64,000 nucleotides of DNA, from NCBI GenBank assembly GCA_945883435.1, contig CAMCXK010000001.1, positions 1 through 64,000 on the forward strand, read 5' to 3'. Positions within the stretch are counted from its first letter, which is position 1. Each line of letters begins with the position of its first letter. This document shows, piece after piece, positions 16,550-25,608 of this stretch. The notes under the pieces were generated by a model. That model ran no database searches. It worked only from the letters and a program-made list of their open reading frames with translations, and was not told the origin of the DNA. Origin of the DNA: Chthoniobacter flavus (GTDB lineage Bacteria > Verrucomicrobiota > Verrucomicrobiia > Chthoniobacterales > Terrimicrobiaceae). The position numbers and the translations under genes were made by a program.

Positions 16550-18517
16550 TCATCGGCTGAGGCGGTTCCTATCGACGGAATAAATTGTAAGTTTGGGCTT
16601 GTTCAACGTGTCAGCGGCGATCCGATATATTCTTTCACCATCAGTAAAAGTTGCAGCTCCATCGCCAAAAAGTGCGATACTTGAGGTTAACTGCTCCTTC
16701 ATTTTTCGCCATGGTTTGGCGGTAATGGATTCCCCGCTGTTGACACTAGTCCTGCGCTCCATCTCTCTTATTTTGTATTCTAGGGTAACTAATAAATAAA
16801 TCTTATCATTATCGAGTGTGTCAAAAAGAATTTTAATCCGCTCCAATCTTTTTTGAATCTCATATTGAAACGTTGATTGATTCTCAAGTTCTTGCAAGGG
16901 TTCGAAACCGCTATCATTTGGAATTGCGAGTGATGTTTTTAATGCCCATGTGCCTTTGTGCAATATCTCAGAATATGTTTCTGGAAATATCAAAAAATCC
17001 TGAGGATTGTTTGATGGAACACGTTTTTGCGACTTCGTATCCGCATCGAATAGCGAAAATATAGACGATCCGGGTTGTAAATTCACCTTGGAGTCAACCT
17101 TGAGCTTATAAGGTGCATTGTTAGTCGAAGCGGCTTGTTCCCATGTAATCTGACCAACCCTTGATTCCGTTTTCTCAGATAAGTAGCCTAAGAATAAACC
17201 ATCGCGAGTTTCAACAACTGAAAGAACACCGCCATTGCGCGTAAAACTATCATTATCTGATTGATCGGCTGGCTGAACAATCCAAGCCCTGGACATTATG
17301 CTGTCTGTATTTGATAAAATAGCACCTGATGAATCAAACGGATCAAACAAAAGACTATTAGCTGTTAAAGAATACGGCGTGAATTTTGTATGAATATTAG
17401 TATTTGGTATGGCTGAAAGCGGATCTTGTGGAGCATCATTCCACCACCTTCGTGTTGAATTGTCACCAGTCATTGAGAAATCACTCCATCGAATTGCGCC
17501 AAATCGCATCCCACCGATATTTTTTGGAAAGAAGACCGCGGCAGAGTCTGTGTTCTTCCAGTTTAAAGCTTTTAACAAAAATCCCGGACGAACATAACCA
17601 AGAACCTTCGCAGGGTATGCATCTTTAGCGAGATTTCGAAAAGCAACTTTTCGCTCGAACTCGGCCCCCGCAAAGCTCCCTGCCTCGGAATACTTTAAAA
17701 TAATGCTATCCGCCGCTTCACAAAATGCCGCGTCGCCACCGGAAAGTTCATAGATAGGACTTCTTGATTTGGCGACAATACCACTTGCAAGAATCTCTGA
17801 AAGCGGAATGCCATTGAACTCTGGATCGATATCTTGATTTGAAATCGAGACCTCGCTTGCGGAAACATTGTCTGCAGGAGTAGACAGTAATTTCCCTTTA
17901 AAATCTGTTTCGGAATTAAATAATACTACGGATCCTTTTGATCTCTTTATTATTGCGTCAGACCTTTTTTGTTGTTCGGCTATAAATGTTTCAAATTTAG
18001 CTGAATACAAACTCAGTTGTTTTTGAATAGACTCGGGGAACATTTCAACTGGCCAGCTATAACGACGAGAATTTGTATCTCGGAATTTTACCTCCTCACG
18101 GGATACTTCAGTAATAAATACGTCATTAAACGTCTGACCACCCGCTTCGATTGAATCGAAGTGCATCATCGGAAAAAGATCAACCAGGTGTTTGTTGACT
18201 TTTGGATTTAAACCATTTGTCTGATTTGATTCATCAATAACAGATTCTAATTCTAAAATGTTATCTATTGTATTTCTTGCAATTAGCAAATTCTCGCTTT
18301 TTAAAAGAATGTTAAATGCTCCTGGTGGAAAACTTACGCACATGAAGACATGGGATAAGGGCATATCAAGAACCGACCGACCGTTAAGGACATACTGCAT
18401 TGTGACGAGTGTGTTGGGTTCACTAGATTGCTCTGCACTTTGCAAGGTAGGTATAAAAAGTATAAATAAAAAAGCCGCTATGCAACGTGCAATTTGATTT
18501 GCTCTTGTCAAATTCAT
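16550..18517 (-). CDS. Exported protein of unknown function, AT-rich gene
   Basis: I do not recognise this 655-residue protein. It starts with a signal peptide ('CIAAFLFILFIPTLQSAEQ'), so it is probably secreted or periplasmic. There are no further membrane segments and no catalytic motif that I can name. It is rich in Ser, Asn, Asp and Lys. Two stretches are worth a profile search: 'GGMRFGAIRWSDFSMTGD' and the segment around 'YLVTLEYKIREMERRTSV'. The gene is clearly richer in A+T than its neighbours on both sides, suggesting recent transfer. ATG at 18517 is preferred over a TTG at 18535 because it opens the signal peptide. It is convergent with the ABC exporter and follows the pilus operon on the same strand after 142 bases. 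Confidence 0.75.
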   Translation of the reverse strand: MNLTRANQIARCIAAFLFILFIPTLQSAEQSSEPNTLVTMQYVLNGRSVLDMPLSHVFMCVSFPPGAFNILLKSENLLIARNTIDNILELESVIDESNQTNGLNPKVNKHLVDLFPMMHFDSIEAGGQTFNDVFITEVSREEVKFRDTNSRRYSWPVEMFPESIQKQLSLYSAKFETFIAEQQKRSDAIIKRSKGSVVLFNSETDFKGKLLSTPADNVSASEVSISNQDIDPEFNGIPLSEILASGIVAKSRSPIYELSGGDAAFCEAADSIILKYSEAGSFAGAEFERKVAFRNLAKDAYPAKVLGYVRPGFLLKALNWKNTDSAAVFFPKNIGGMRFGAIRWSDFSMTGDNSTRRWWNDAPQDPLSAIPNTNIHTKFTPYSLTANSLLFDPFDSSGAILSNTDSIMSRAWIVQPADQSDNDSFTRNGGVLSVVETRDGLFLGYLSEKTESRVGQITWEQAASTNNAPYKLKVDSKVNLQPGSSIFSLFDADTKSQKRVPSNNPQDFLIFPETYSEILHKGTWALKTSLAIPNDSGFEPLQELENQSTFQYEIQKRLERIKILFDTLDNDKIYLLVTLEYKIREMERRTSVNSGESITAKPWRKMKEQLTSSIALFGDGAATFTDGERIYRIAADTLNKPKLTIYSVDRNRLSR

Positions 18518-18659
18518 AGGTTCATTTCTATGCAACCCTATAAATGTCCAGAATAATTATTACTCCGGCAATATAAAGGGTGGAGTAAAAAACCGGTCTT
18601 CTTGTCTGCAATTATGCTCCCATGTGCCTTCTATTAATTTGCCCGAGTAATATCTGGGC
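18518..18659. other. AT-rich spacer between pilus operon and orphan exported gene
   Basis: These 142 bases hold no open frame of note. Two short inverted repeats are visible: TTACTCC...GGAGTAA (about 18559-18587) followed by an A-run, and GCCC...GGGC near 18640-18658, just after the secretin stop. Either could form a weak terminator for minus-strand pilus transcripts, but neither has a strong stem plus T-run. Promoter signals for the AT-rich orphan gene would also have to lie here; I cannot name them. Confidence 0.4.
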
Positions 18660-21260
18660 TTATTTGCCGCGGTAGCGCTGGAAATTGGGCTGGGGGAGGT
18701 CGTCGGGCAGTCCGATGGGGTCGACGGTTTCCTCTTCGTCGTCTTGCTGAATCAAGGGTTGGCCCTCGGCGTTCATGAGGCGCGCAGTGACGAAGACGAT
18801 CAAGTTGCGTTTGATTTTTTGATCTACATTTGAGCGGAAAAGACGGCCGGCCAGCGGGATATCGCCGAGGATCGGCACTTTGTCGTTGACCCGTTGCACG
18901 TCCTCGCGGATCAAGCCGCCCAAGGCCACGGTTTGACCATCCCAAATACTCACGCTGGTGGTCACTTTGCGAACCGAGAAAATCGGTTGGTTGATCACGT
19001 TGGGTGTGATGGTAAAAATCCCGATGCCTGAAGGGTTGCCCGCAGTGATCTCACGAGGATCGTAACGTGGGCCGATGATCGGCGAGCCATAGTTGACAAA
19101 GCCATCAAATTCCGTGACTTCCGGTGTGAGATTCAGATCGATCGTGTAGTTGTCGGCGCCCACTTGGGGTTCGACTTCCAAGCTTACGCCCAAATCACGC
19201 TTTTCAAATGCCGTGGGCGTCGAAGGAGTGACAAGACCGGAGGTTACGACGATGCCCCCGCCATCGCCACCTGTGGTCAATTGACCGCTTTCAGCTTCAG
19301 GAACCTCCGGTGGGTCGAACTCGGTTGGAAAGGGAAATTCTCGGACAATCTTAATGGTTGCTTTATTTCCACTCTTGGTGGTCACCTTGGGAGCCGACAT
19401 CAGGTCCACACCTTTTTGTTGGCTGAGGGCACGAATGACGACTTGGAACTGCGGGTTGGTAAAGATTCCCGCGATGCCAAAAATGGCGGGTGAGGCCACG
19501 TTCGCTCCCTGAGGAACACCTGCGATGAGCGCATCCAAGCTGTTGGCAGTGATGGCCGAGTTGTAACTGGTGCCGATGCCGTTGCGATTGCCGCCGGTGA
19601 TTGGATTTTGGCCAGCATTGCCAAAAGGAAAGTTCGCGTAGTAATCGCCTGAGAGTCCTTGATTCCCCTCTTGGGAGGGATCGGTATCTGCGCGGGTGCC
19701 GCCATCTCCATAAACGCCGCCGCCGATGCCGAACGGACCGAGCAGCCAGTCGAAGCCGAGTTCATCCACATTGTTTTGTGTGATTTCCACAAACTTGCTC
19801 TCAATTTCCACTTGGGTTGGCGGGACCCCCATATCGCCTTCGACCAAGGTGTCGATGAGTTCGATGGCTCCTTGCGTGTTGCGCACGATGAGTTTACTGC
19901 CGGAGGGAATGTATTGCGCAAAAGAACCTTCTGGGAACGGAACTCCTTGCTGGGTGAGATATTCCGTCGCATTGCGGCTGCCCGTGATGCGTGTATTGGA
20001 GGAGGCCGCTTGGGCGCCCGGGCGGGGGGTGGAGGATTCTGCTGTTGTCGAGGTTGGCGGGATGAAGCCTGGAGAGACCCGATATTGCTTGGTCACGAGT
20101 TCATCGGTATTTTCCGTGGCGGGAACGATGAGGACCGCAGAGGGGTCGATTTTGTATTTCATCCCCGCCAGTTCAGTCAGGTAGCGAATCGCCTCGATGA
20201 GCGGCACGTTGCGGAGATCCATCGTGATCTTGGTATCTTCGGTGACTGTCGGGGTTGCGGTTTCGCCTGGCAAGGGAGCTTCCGCTGTGGCAGTTGGCTG
20301 TGGGCTTGCGGTGGCAAGCTTCAACACAATATTGACGCCCTTCTTTTTGGCATCGTCCGTGCTGTTGTCGAGTTTGCGGCTTTTCTCTTTGAGAAAAGCC
20401 ACGACCTCCCGCACGGAGGAATCTTCCAAATTAATCCGGTCGATGATGATGGAATTCAGCTTGCGGGTGATGGCATCTTTGGACACGGCGGCTTGGAATC
20501 CATTATCAGCGCCCGCTGTGGAGCGGCTTCCGCCGCCAAACCGACGAACCGGGCGCTCCCAGGCGCGGTCCACAAGCCAAAGCATGCGGCTGCGGGTTTC
20601 GTTGTAGGCCTCATTGTAGTAGGTGGTGCGTTGCTGGGCAACTTGTTCCATCCCATTGCGGGCCGCCGTGTTGTAGGGATCAATGTTCAACACCTGCTCG
20701 TAACGCTTCATCGCGAGATCGTAACGACCGGTGGCAAAGTAGCCTTGAGCTTGATTCAAAAGTTTGGATGCCTCATCGGTATTGGCGGCGGATCGTGGGG
20801 TCACGGTGCGGTTGTAGTAACCGGGTTGCTCGAGATTGGCCAAGAATTGGACTGCTGGTTTGAAGGAGGGATTGATCTGGGGTGAAAGGATCGTTTTGGC
20901 CACACTTTCCGCATCGGCAAAGCGACCTTGGGAGACGAGCCAATTGGCGTAGTCGATGCCGCAGCGGCTGAAGTCGTTCACGATCTCGCTGCGCCGAGCG
21001 GCTGCGATGGAGCTGCCGTGGGTGAGTTCCACGGCCTCAAGATATTGAGTGTAGGCTGCTTCCAGATTTTTATCCGCTTTGCTGCGGCTGGCTTTTGAGA
21101 CCAAGCTCTCCGCTTGCAGAAGGTCTTCTTGGCGGCGGATGATTTCGCGCTCGGAAAGAGCGACCGCATCCAGCGCCCAAGAGGGAGCGGGAGCCATGAT
21201 CACGGTGGCGGCGAGAATCAGGCGGCGAACCATAGGGTGCATCGGTTGAAAAAGCATCAT
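18660..21260 (-). CDS. Amuc_1098-like type IV pilus secretin, second copy
   Basis: An 866-residue outer-membrane secretin of the Amuc_1098 family. It has a signal peptide ('LILAATVIMAPAPSWALD'), then TPR-like repeats ('GYFATGRYDLAMKRYEQVLN'), short N-domains ('IIIDRINLEDSSVREVVAFL') and a C-terminal secretin core. The core includes 'VRKVTTSVSIWDGQTVALGG' and 'VPILGDIPLAGRLFRSN', followed by 'QKIKRNLIVFVTARLM'. A glycine/asparagine-rich insert sits near 'FGIGGGVYGDGGT'. The protein should form the multimeric gate through which a pilus or secreted substrate passes. It lies three bases after an equally organised paralogue, so the two arose by tandem duplication. The start could also be an internal ATG at 21233. 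It is the last gene of the operon. Confidence 0.9.
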   Translation of the reverse strand: MMLFQPMHPMVRRLILAATVIMAPAPSWALDAVALSEREIIRRQEDLLQAESLVSKASRSKADKNLEAAYTQYLEAVELTHGSSIAAARRSEIVNDFSRCGIDYANWLVSQGRFADAESVAKTILSPQINPSFKPAVQFLANLEQPGYYNRTVTPRSAANTDEASKLLNQAQGYFATGRYDLAMKRYEQVLNIDPYNTAARNGMEQVAQQRTTYYNEAYNETRSRMLWLVDRAWERPVRRFGGGSRSTAGADNGFQAAVSKDAITRKLNSIIIDRINLEDSSVREVVAFLKEKSRKLDNSTDDAKKKGVNIVLKLATASPQPTATAEAPLPGETATPTVTEDTKITMDLRNVPLIEAIRYLTELAGMKYKIDPSAVLIVPATENTDELVTKQYRVSPGFIPPTSTTAESSTPRPGAQAASSNTRITGSRNATEYLTQQGVPFPEGSFAQYIPSGSKLIVRNTQGAIELIDTLVEGDMGVPPTQVEIESKFVEITQNNVDELGFDWLLGPFGIGGGVYGDGGTRADTDPSQEGNQGLSGDYYANFPFGNAGQNPITGGNRNGIGTSYNSAITANSLDALIAGVPQGANVASPAIFGIAGIFTNPQFQVVIRALSQQKGVDLMSAPKVTTKSGNKATIKIVREFPFPTEFDPPEVPEAESGQLTTGGDGGGIVVTSGLVTPSTPTAFEKRDLGVSLEVEPQVGADNYTIDLNLTPEVTEFDGFVNYGSPIIGPRYDPREITAGNPSGIGIFTITPNVINQPIFSVRKVTTSVSIWDGQTVALGGLIREDVQRVNDKVPILGDIPLAGRLFRSNVDQKIKRNLIVFVTARLMNAEGQPLIQQDDEEETVDPIGLPDDLPQPNFQRYRGK

Positions 21261-21263
21261 AAC

Positions 21264-23729
21264 TTATTGGGGAAGAGGCTCCGTAAGAACGTCGCCAGGG
21301 ATGGCTTCGGAGAGCATGCCTTCGACATCGACATCCGGAATATCCGAGTCATCCTCCTCCACTTCGATGATCGGTTGGCCGGCCGGATCCAGGAGGCTGG
21401 CTGTGACAAACATGATCAAATTGCGCTTGATGTGTTGGTCGACATTCGAGCGGAAGAGACGTCCGGCCAACGGGATATCCCCAAGGATTGGCACTTTGTC
21501 CTGAACTTGCTGAACATCTTCCCGCATCAGGCCGCCGATGACCACGGTTTGTCCATCATAGACGGAAACTTGTGTTTCCACCTCGCGGGTGGAGAAGACA
21601 GGTTGATTGATGGTATTGGGAGTTGCTTCAAATGTGCGGGACGGAAGCAAGAATTCAACGATCGGCGCGATCACGGTCGTGACCGAAGCGGCCACTGTGG
21701 CATTGATCGGGCTACCGTAATTGATAAATCCGTCGAATTCGATCACGCGCGGGGCCAACCGAAGGTCGATGGTATAGGAATCCGAGCCAACGGTAGGCTC
21801 CACTTCCAAAGTAATGCCGGTATTTTTCGTATCCCAAGCGGTGGGGGTATTGGGAACCACTGGCGTGTATTGAGATCCGTTGGTCGCCGAAAGTTGGGGC
21901 GGGTCGAACTCGGTCGGGTAACGGAATTCGCGAACGATTTCGATGGTGGCGCTTTTGCCGCTTTGTGTGGTGACTTTGGGTGCGCTCACCAAGTCGATGC
22001 CTTTTTGTTGGCTCAGGGCGCGCATGACGATTTGAAATTGCGGATTGGTAAAGACACCGGCTACGGCCAACGCAGCTGGTGCGGGGCCAACGGGAGAGCC
22101 CAGCAAGATGGCGTCCAAAGCATTCAAGCTGATGGCCGAGGTTCCACTCCGGTTGCCTGCGGTGACAGGCCCGGCTGTTCTGGAACTGGCTCCGATGGGG
22201 AGACCATTTACGCCGGGGTTGCTCAGAGGGTAACCAGCAGAGTCAATCGAACGACCGAATCCTTCGGTGCCGCCGGAGCCATAGACTCCGGAGCCACCGG
22301 CGAGCGCAAACTGGCCAACCAGCCAGTCGAAGCCGAGTTCATTGAGGTTGTTTTGATTGACTTCGAGAAACTTGGCTTCGATTTCGATCTGGGTCGGTTT
22401 GGTGGTGGCCGCGGTATCCACAAGGGCATCGACGAGATCGAGGTTGGTTCGAGTGTTTTTGACGATCAAGCGGCTGGTGGTTGGAACGTAGTAGGCGCTG
22501 GCGCCGGGCGGGAAGGTCACTTGTTGTTTCTCCAAGTAATCTTTGGCCATCGAGCGACCGGCTGTGGCACCGCCCGCGGCACCTCCCGTTCCTCCGGGGA
22601 TATTTTGAATGAAGCCGGGTGGGACTTTGTATTCCTTGGTCACGAGTTCATCGGTATTTTCGGTCGAAGGAACCACGACGACGGCAAAGGGCTCGACTTT
22701 CACTTTGAGGCCGACCGCATCGGTCACAAAGTCCAGCGCAGCCCGCAGGGAGACGTCCCTGACAGAGAGGGTGATTTGGCTGTTTTCCTCGGAAAAATCG
22801 GCAGGCAACTTGGTCACGATGTTGATGCCGCGTTTGGTCGGGTCAGCTTCCTCGGAGTCGAGATCGGCGGCGCGTTTTTTGATAAATGCGAGAGCCTCAC
22901 GGATCGAGGCGTCTTCAAAGTTGAGTTCGGGAATGGTAATCGCGTCGAGTTTTTCGAGAATTGCCTGGCTGGACTTGGTCGAAATCTCGGGCTGGGAAAT
23001 GATCGAACTCGGTCCATCGGTGAATTTGCGGACCGGGAGTTCCCAAGCTTTGGCAACTTGGGAAAGCATATCGCCGCGGGCTTCGTTGTAAGCCGCATCG
23101 GCATAGCGTTGGCGGGCTTGGTTGATTTTTTCCATCAATCGACGGGCGGCGATGTTATATTTGTCAATGTTGAGGGCTTGCTCGCAACGGCGGAAGGCCA
23201 GATCGAAGCGGCCTGTGGCGTAGTAACCTTCGCCTTCGTTGAGAAGTTTTTTCACTTCCTCGATGTTCGCCACATGGCCAGGCGTGAGTGTGCCGCGGTC
23301 CACGAAGCCTTGGGGATCGAGGATTTGCGCACGAAGGGCCAAAGCGGCGGAATTCGCCGGGTCGTAGCGGTCTTCAAGAAGGACATCGATGGTGCCGCGG
23401 GCATCGGCATAGCGGCCCTCGGACAGGCGTTGCTTGGCAAGGAGAACGCAGGCTTGGCCAAAGAGCTGGACGGCCGACTGGCGAAGGGCGGAAGACGCCG
23501 CTCCGCTCGCGGGCAGGATATCGACGGCGCTCTTCGCATAGGCATAGGCGGATTCGTAATCCTTGCCAGCAAGGGCTTCGGTGGCCTTCGGAAGAAGTTC
23601 GTTTTCCACGTAGCGGGCTTTGGCGTCACGTTCGGCGATTTCGCGCTGGGCCATGCCTTCGATGCCCGGGTGCTGGGCGTGGGCGAGGGAACCGAGCGCA
23701 AGGACAAGGAGGAGCGGGATGGCACGCAT
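21264..23729 (-). CDS. Amuc_1098-like type IV pilus secretin, first copy
   Basis: An 821-residue secretin. The signal peptide is 'AIPLLLVLALGSLAHAQ'. TPR-like helices follow ('GEGYYATGRFDLAFRRCEQA'), then N-domains ('ITIPELNFEDASIREALAFI', 'LRAALDFVTDAVGLKV') and the secretin core with 'VETQVSVYDGQTVVIGG', 'VPILGDIPLAGRLFRSN' and 'HIKRNLIMFVTASLLD'. It ends in an acidic tail ('EVEEDDSDIPDVDVEGM') that the second copy replaces with different sequence. ATG at 23729 is chosen; upstream codons in the frame overlap the preceding gene and lack a signal peptide. The gap to the Amuc_1099-like stop is seven bases. The two secretins share core motifs nearly verbatim but differ in N-terminal and loop regions. 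Confidence 0.92.
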   Translation of the reverse strand: MRAIPLLLVLALGSLAHAQHPGIEGMAQREIAERDAKARYVENELLPKATEALAGKDYESAYAYAKSAVDILPASGAASSALRQSAVQLFGQACVLLAKQRLSEGRYADARGTIDVLLEDRYDPANSAALALRAQILDPQGFVDRGTLTPGHVANIEEVKKLLNEGEGYYATGRFDLAFRRCEQALNIDKYNIAARRLMEKINQARQRYADAAYNEARGDMLSQVAKAWELPVRKFTDGPSSIISQPEISTKSSQAILEKLDAITIPELNFEDASIREALAFIKKRAADLDSEEADPTKRGINIVTKLPADFSEENSQITLSVRDVSLRAALDFVTDAVGLKVKVEPFAVVVVPSTENTDELVTKEYKVPPGFIQNIPGGTGGAAGGATAGRSMAKDYLEKQQVTFPPGASAYYVPTTSRLIVKNTRTNLDLVDALVDTAATTKPTQIEIEAKFLEVNQNNLNELGFDWLVGQFALAGGSGVYGSGGTEGFGRSIDSAGYPLSNPGVNGLPIGASSRTAGPVTAGNRSGTSAISLNALDAILLGSPVGPAPAALAVAGVFTNPQFQIVMRALSQQKGIDLVSAPKVTTQSGKSATIEIVREFRYPTEFDPPQLSATNGSQYTPVVPNTPTAWDTKNTGITLEVEPTVGSDSYTIDLRLAPRVIEFDGFINYGSPINATVAASVTTVIAPIVEFLLPSRTFEATPNTINQPVFSTREVETQVSVYDGQTVVIGGLMREDVQQVQDKVPILGDIPLAGRLFRSNVDQHIKRNLIMFVTASLLDPAGQPIIEVEEDDSDIPDVDVEGMLSEAIPGDVLTEPLPQ

Positions 23730-23736
23730 GGAGGAA

Positions 23737-24714
23737 TCAGGGAGCATTGAGTGGGAGAACGCGGTAGACTTGGCCATTGGCGATGTCTTGGATTTGAGCG
23801 TTGTCGGCAGAAACATCAATCAATTTCAGTTTCACGCCGGTTTCGGGTTTCACGGAAAATTCGTCCCCTTTTTTCAGGGTGAAATCCGCGTCTCCCGGGA
23901 AAAGAAGATTGCGGAAGGTGCCGAACGAGGTCGGGTCGTCCTTTTCTTTGTTAAACACCAGAACAATGGATTCACCGGTTTCGATGTTTTCGACGGTCAA
24001 TTCGGAGAGGTTTTCGACGACGCCTTTGTCGTTTGGGCCTTCTTTGGCTTCGTATCGGATGAGCTTGTAAGGAGCTCCTTCGACAAGGTCGCCGAGTGCG
24101 CGGTATTGTGTTTTCTGGGAGCCTCTGGAAATGTCTTTCAGGTTGATTTGAAATTCCTTGCCTTCGCCCGAGGGGTCGCCTTTGAACACAAGGCGGAAGG
24201 GCTTGGGTGAGAATTGAACGAGCTTCAGCTTGTTCAGAGCAGGTGGGCTTTGTTTGGGATCAACCGGGCTGGTTTTTGCCAGAAATTCTTCCAAATTGGT
24301 GAAGCCATCGGAGTCGGAGTCCGAGTCCTTGATCGCCATATCGGTGTAATCGAGGCCGTTGCGGAGGAGCCATTCATTGTCAATGGGCGGGTGAAGTTGC
24401 TCGGAACCCTCGATCGGATCGATGAGTTTGCCATCCTTCAGGAGATAAGCCCTGGAGACAAGAAGCGATCCGCGGGGGGAGTCGGAAGGGAGGTCGGCGG
24501 CGGATTTCCAGCGTTGAGGCTGGGAGACGGTAGCGGCAGCTTGCTGAAGCGCAGTAAAATTTGGTTGCTCAAAGGTATTATCCGGGGCAGTGGCGGCGGC
24601 CGGAAGAGAGGAGTCCGAGAATCCGCTGGTAGCCAGCCACGCGGCATTTCCAACGAGCGCAAGGGTGGCAAGGATCAGAAAGGCGAGATCGTAGTTTTTC
24701 TTAACCCACTCCAT
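23737..24714 (-). CDS. Amuc_1099-like pilus-system protein
   Basis: A 325-residue protein in the position and with the architecture of Amuc_1099 of Akkermansia, annotated as a pilus-like system protein of unknown mechanism. A single N-terminal membrane anchor ('FLILATLALVGNAAWLATSG', about residues 11-30) precedes a periplasmic region. The segment 'DSDSDSDGFTNLEEFLAKTS' is a calcium-binding DxDxDG loop like those in thrombospondin type 3 or dockerin repeats. The C-terminal part contains 'LTVENIETGESIVLVFNKEK'. It may play the part of PilP or GspC, bridging inner-membrane components to the secretin (inference). Spacing to its neighbours is three and seven bases, inside one operon. Confidence 0.87.
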   Translation of the reverse strand: MEWVKKNYDLAFLILATLALVGNAAWLATSGFSDSSLPAAATAPDNTFEQPNFTALQQAAATVSQPQRWKSAADLPSDSPRGSLLVSRAYLLKDGKLIDPIEGSEQLHPPIDNEWLLRNGLDYTDMAIKDSDSDSDGFTNLEEFLAKTSPVDPKQSPPALNKLKLVQFSPKPFRLVFKGDPSGEGKEFQINLKDISRGSQKTQYRALGDLVEGAPYKLIRYEAKEGPNDKGVVENLSELTVENIETGESIVLVFNKEKDDPTSFGTFRNLLFPGDADFTLKKGDEFSVKPETGVKLKLIDVSADNAQIQDIANGQVYRVLPLNAP

Positions 24715-24717
24715 AAG

Positions 24718-25608
24718 CTATTTTTTCGGGTCCTCCGGCAAATCGGCGAAATCGAGCAGTTCCACTTCAACAACAGCCTTGACGCTTTCGCGACCGAGAA
24801 CGGCTTGAATTTTTTCGGTTTCGAGTCCAGCGGATTCAAAAACAGAAGCCTGTGTCTGCGGTGTCGCACGGGGCGGTGGAGTGGGGGAGGAATTTTCCAA
24901 TGTCACCGAACGGATGAGAAGGAGGGCAGGATTGGTCTGGATCGCGTTAAAAGCGTTGATGACTTTTTCTTGGGGGCCTGTGAAGGAGAGGGTGAAGGTC
25001 GAAGCGTTGAGAGGAGGTGGAGTCGGAGAGGCTGCGGGCTTCGGCGGTCCCGGTGGTTGGGCTGCGGCCGGGGTGGGCTTGGGTTCGGCGCGCTTCACCC
25101 CGTCGATCGAGACGACGGGCATTTGCACCAGCGGGTCCACGAGCGAACGAATGACTTGAAACTCGCGATTCAGAGCCGGCGTTTCTTGCTGTGAAGGGGG
25201 GGTGTCTTTGAAGGGCTCGAAGCCGTAGAAGAAATCGTCGGGAAGCTGAACGTTTTTTTCGATGGCGGTCTTTTGCAGGGCATTGACCGCGTTCCTGAGT
25301 TCGTCTTGAAATTCCTGGGGATTGGCCGGAGCGGCGGGGGCCTCCAGAGCGATGAGGCTGGCGCGATAAGAGCGCAAGGCGGAGCGGTAGGCATCCACGG
25401 AGTCCTGAACGGCCTTGAGATTGGGCTCGTTGGGAAAAGGTTTTTTTGAATCGAGGGATTGGATTTTTCCAAGTTGAGCCTGTCGTTCGTCAACGGCTTG
25501 TTGCAGGCGGGTGGAGGCATCGAAGGCCAGATAGCCCGTGGCACCGGTGCCAAGAAGGGCCACGGCTAAAATGGCGGATGGAATGGGGTTTTGCTGAAGC
25601 CAGTTCAT
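24718..25608 (-). CDS. Amuc_1100-like pilus-associated membrane protein
   Basis: A 296-residue homologue of Amuc_1100, the Akkermansia protein reported to signal through TLR2. The layout matches: one N-terminal membrane helix ('AILAVALLGTGATGYLAF', about residues 10-28), a long coiled-coil-like stretch ('QQAVDERQAQLGKIQS') and two PilO/GspM-like alpha-beta domains ('PALNREFQVIRSLVDPLVQM', 'FTLSFTGPQEKVINAFNAIQ'). The end is 'VKAVVEVELLDFADLPEDPK'. A Pro/Ala-rich linker lies between the domains. ATG at 25608 overlaps the stop of the PilM-like gene by four bases; longer starts would lie inside that gene. It probably acts as the PilO-like alignment subunit. Confidence 0.9.
   Translation of the reverse strand: MNWLQQNPIPSAILAVALLGTGATGYLAFDASTRLQQAVDERQAQLGKIQSLDSKKPFPNEPNLKAVQDSVDAYRSALRSYRASLIALEAPAAPANPQEFQDELRNAVNALQKTAIEKNVQLPDDFFYGFEPFKDTPPSQQETPALNREFQVIRSLVDPLVQMPVVSIDGVKRAEPKPTPAAAQPPGPPKPAASPTPPPLNASTFTLSFTGPQEKVINAFNAIQTNPALLLIRSVTLENSSPTPPPRATPQTQASVFESAGLETEKIQAVLGRESVKAVVEVELLDFADLPEDPKK

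Noticed and set aside
21114-23750. Long plus-strand open frame of 878 codons
   Set aside because: It is antisense to the first secretin gene and part of its neighbours, has no domain-like sequence, and arises from GC-biased codon use of the real genes.
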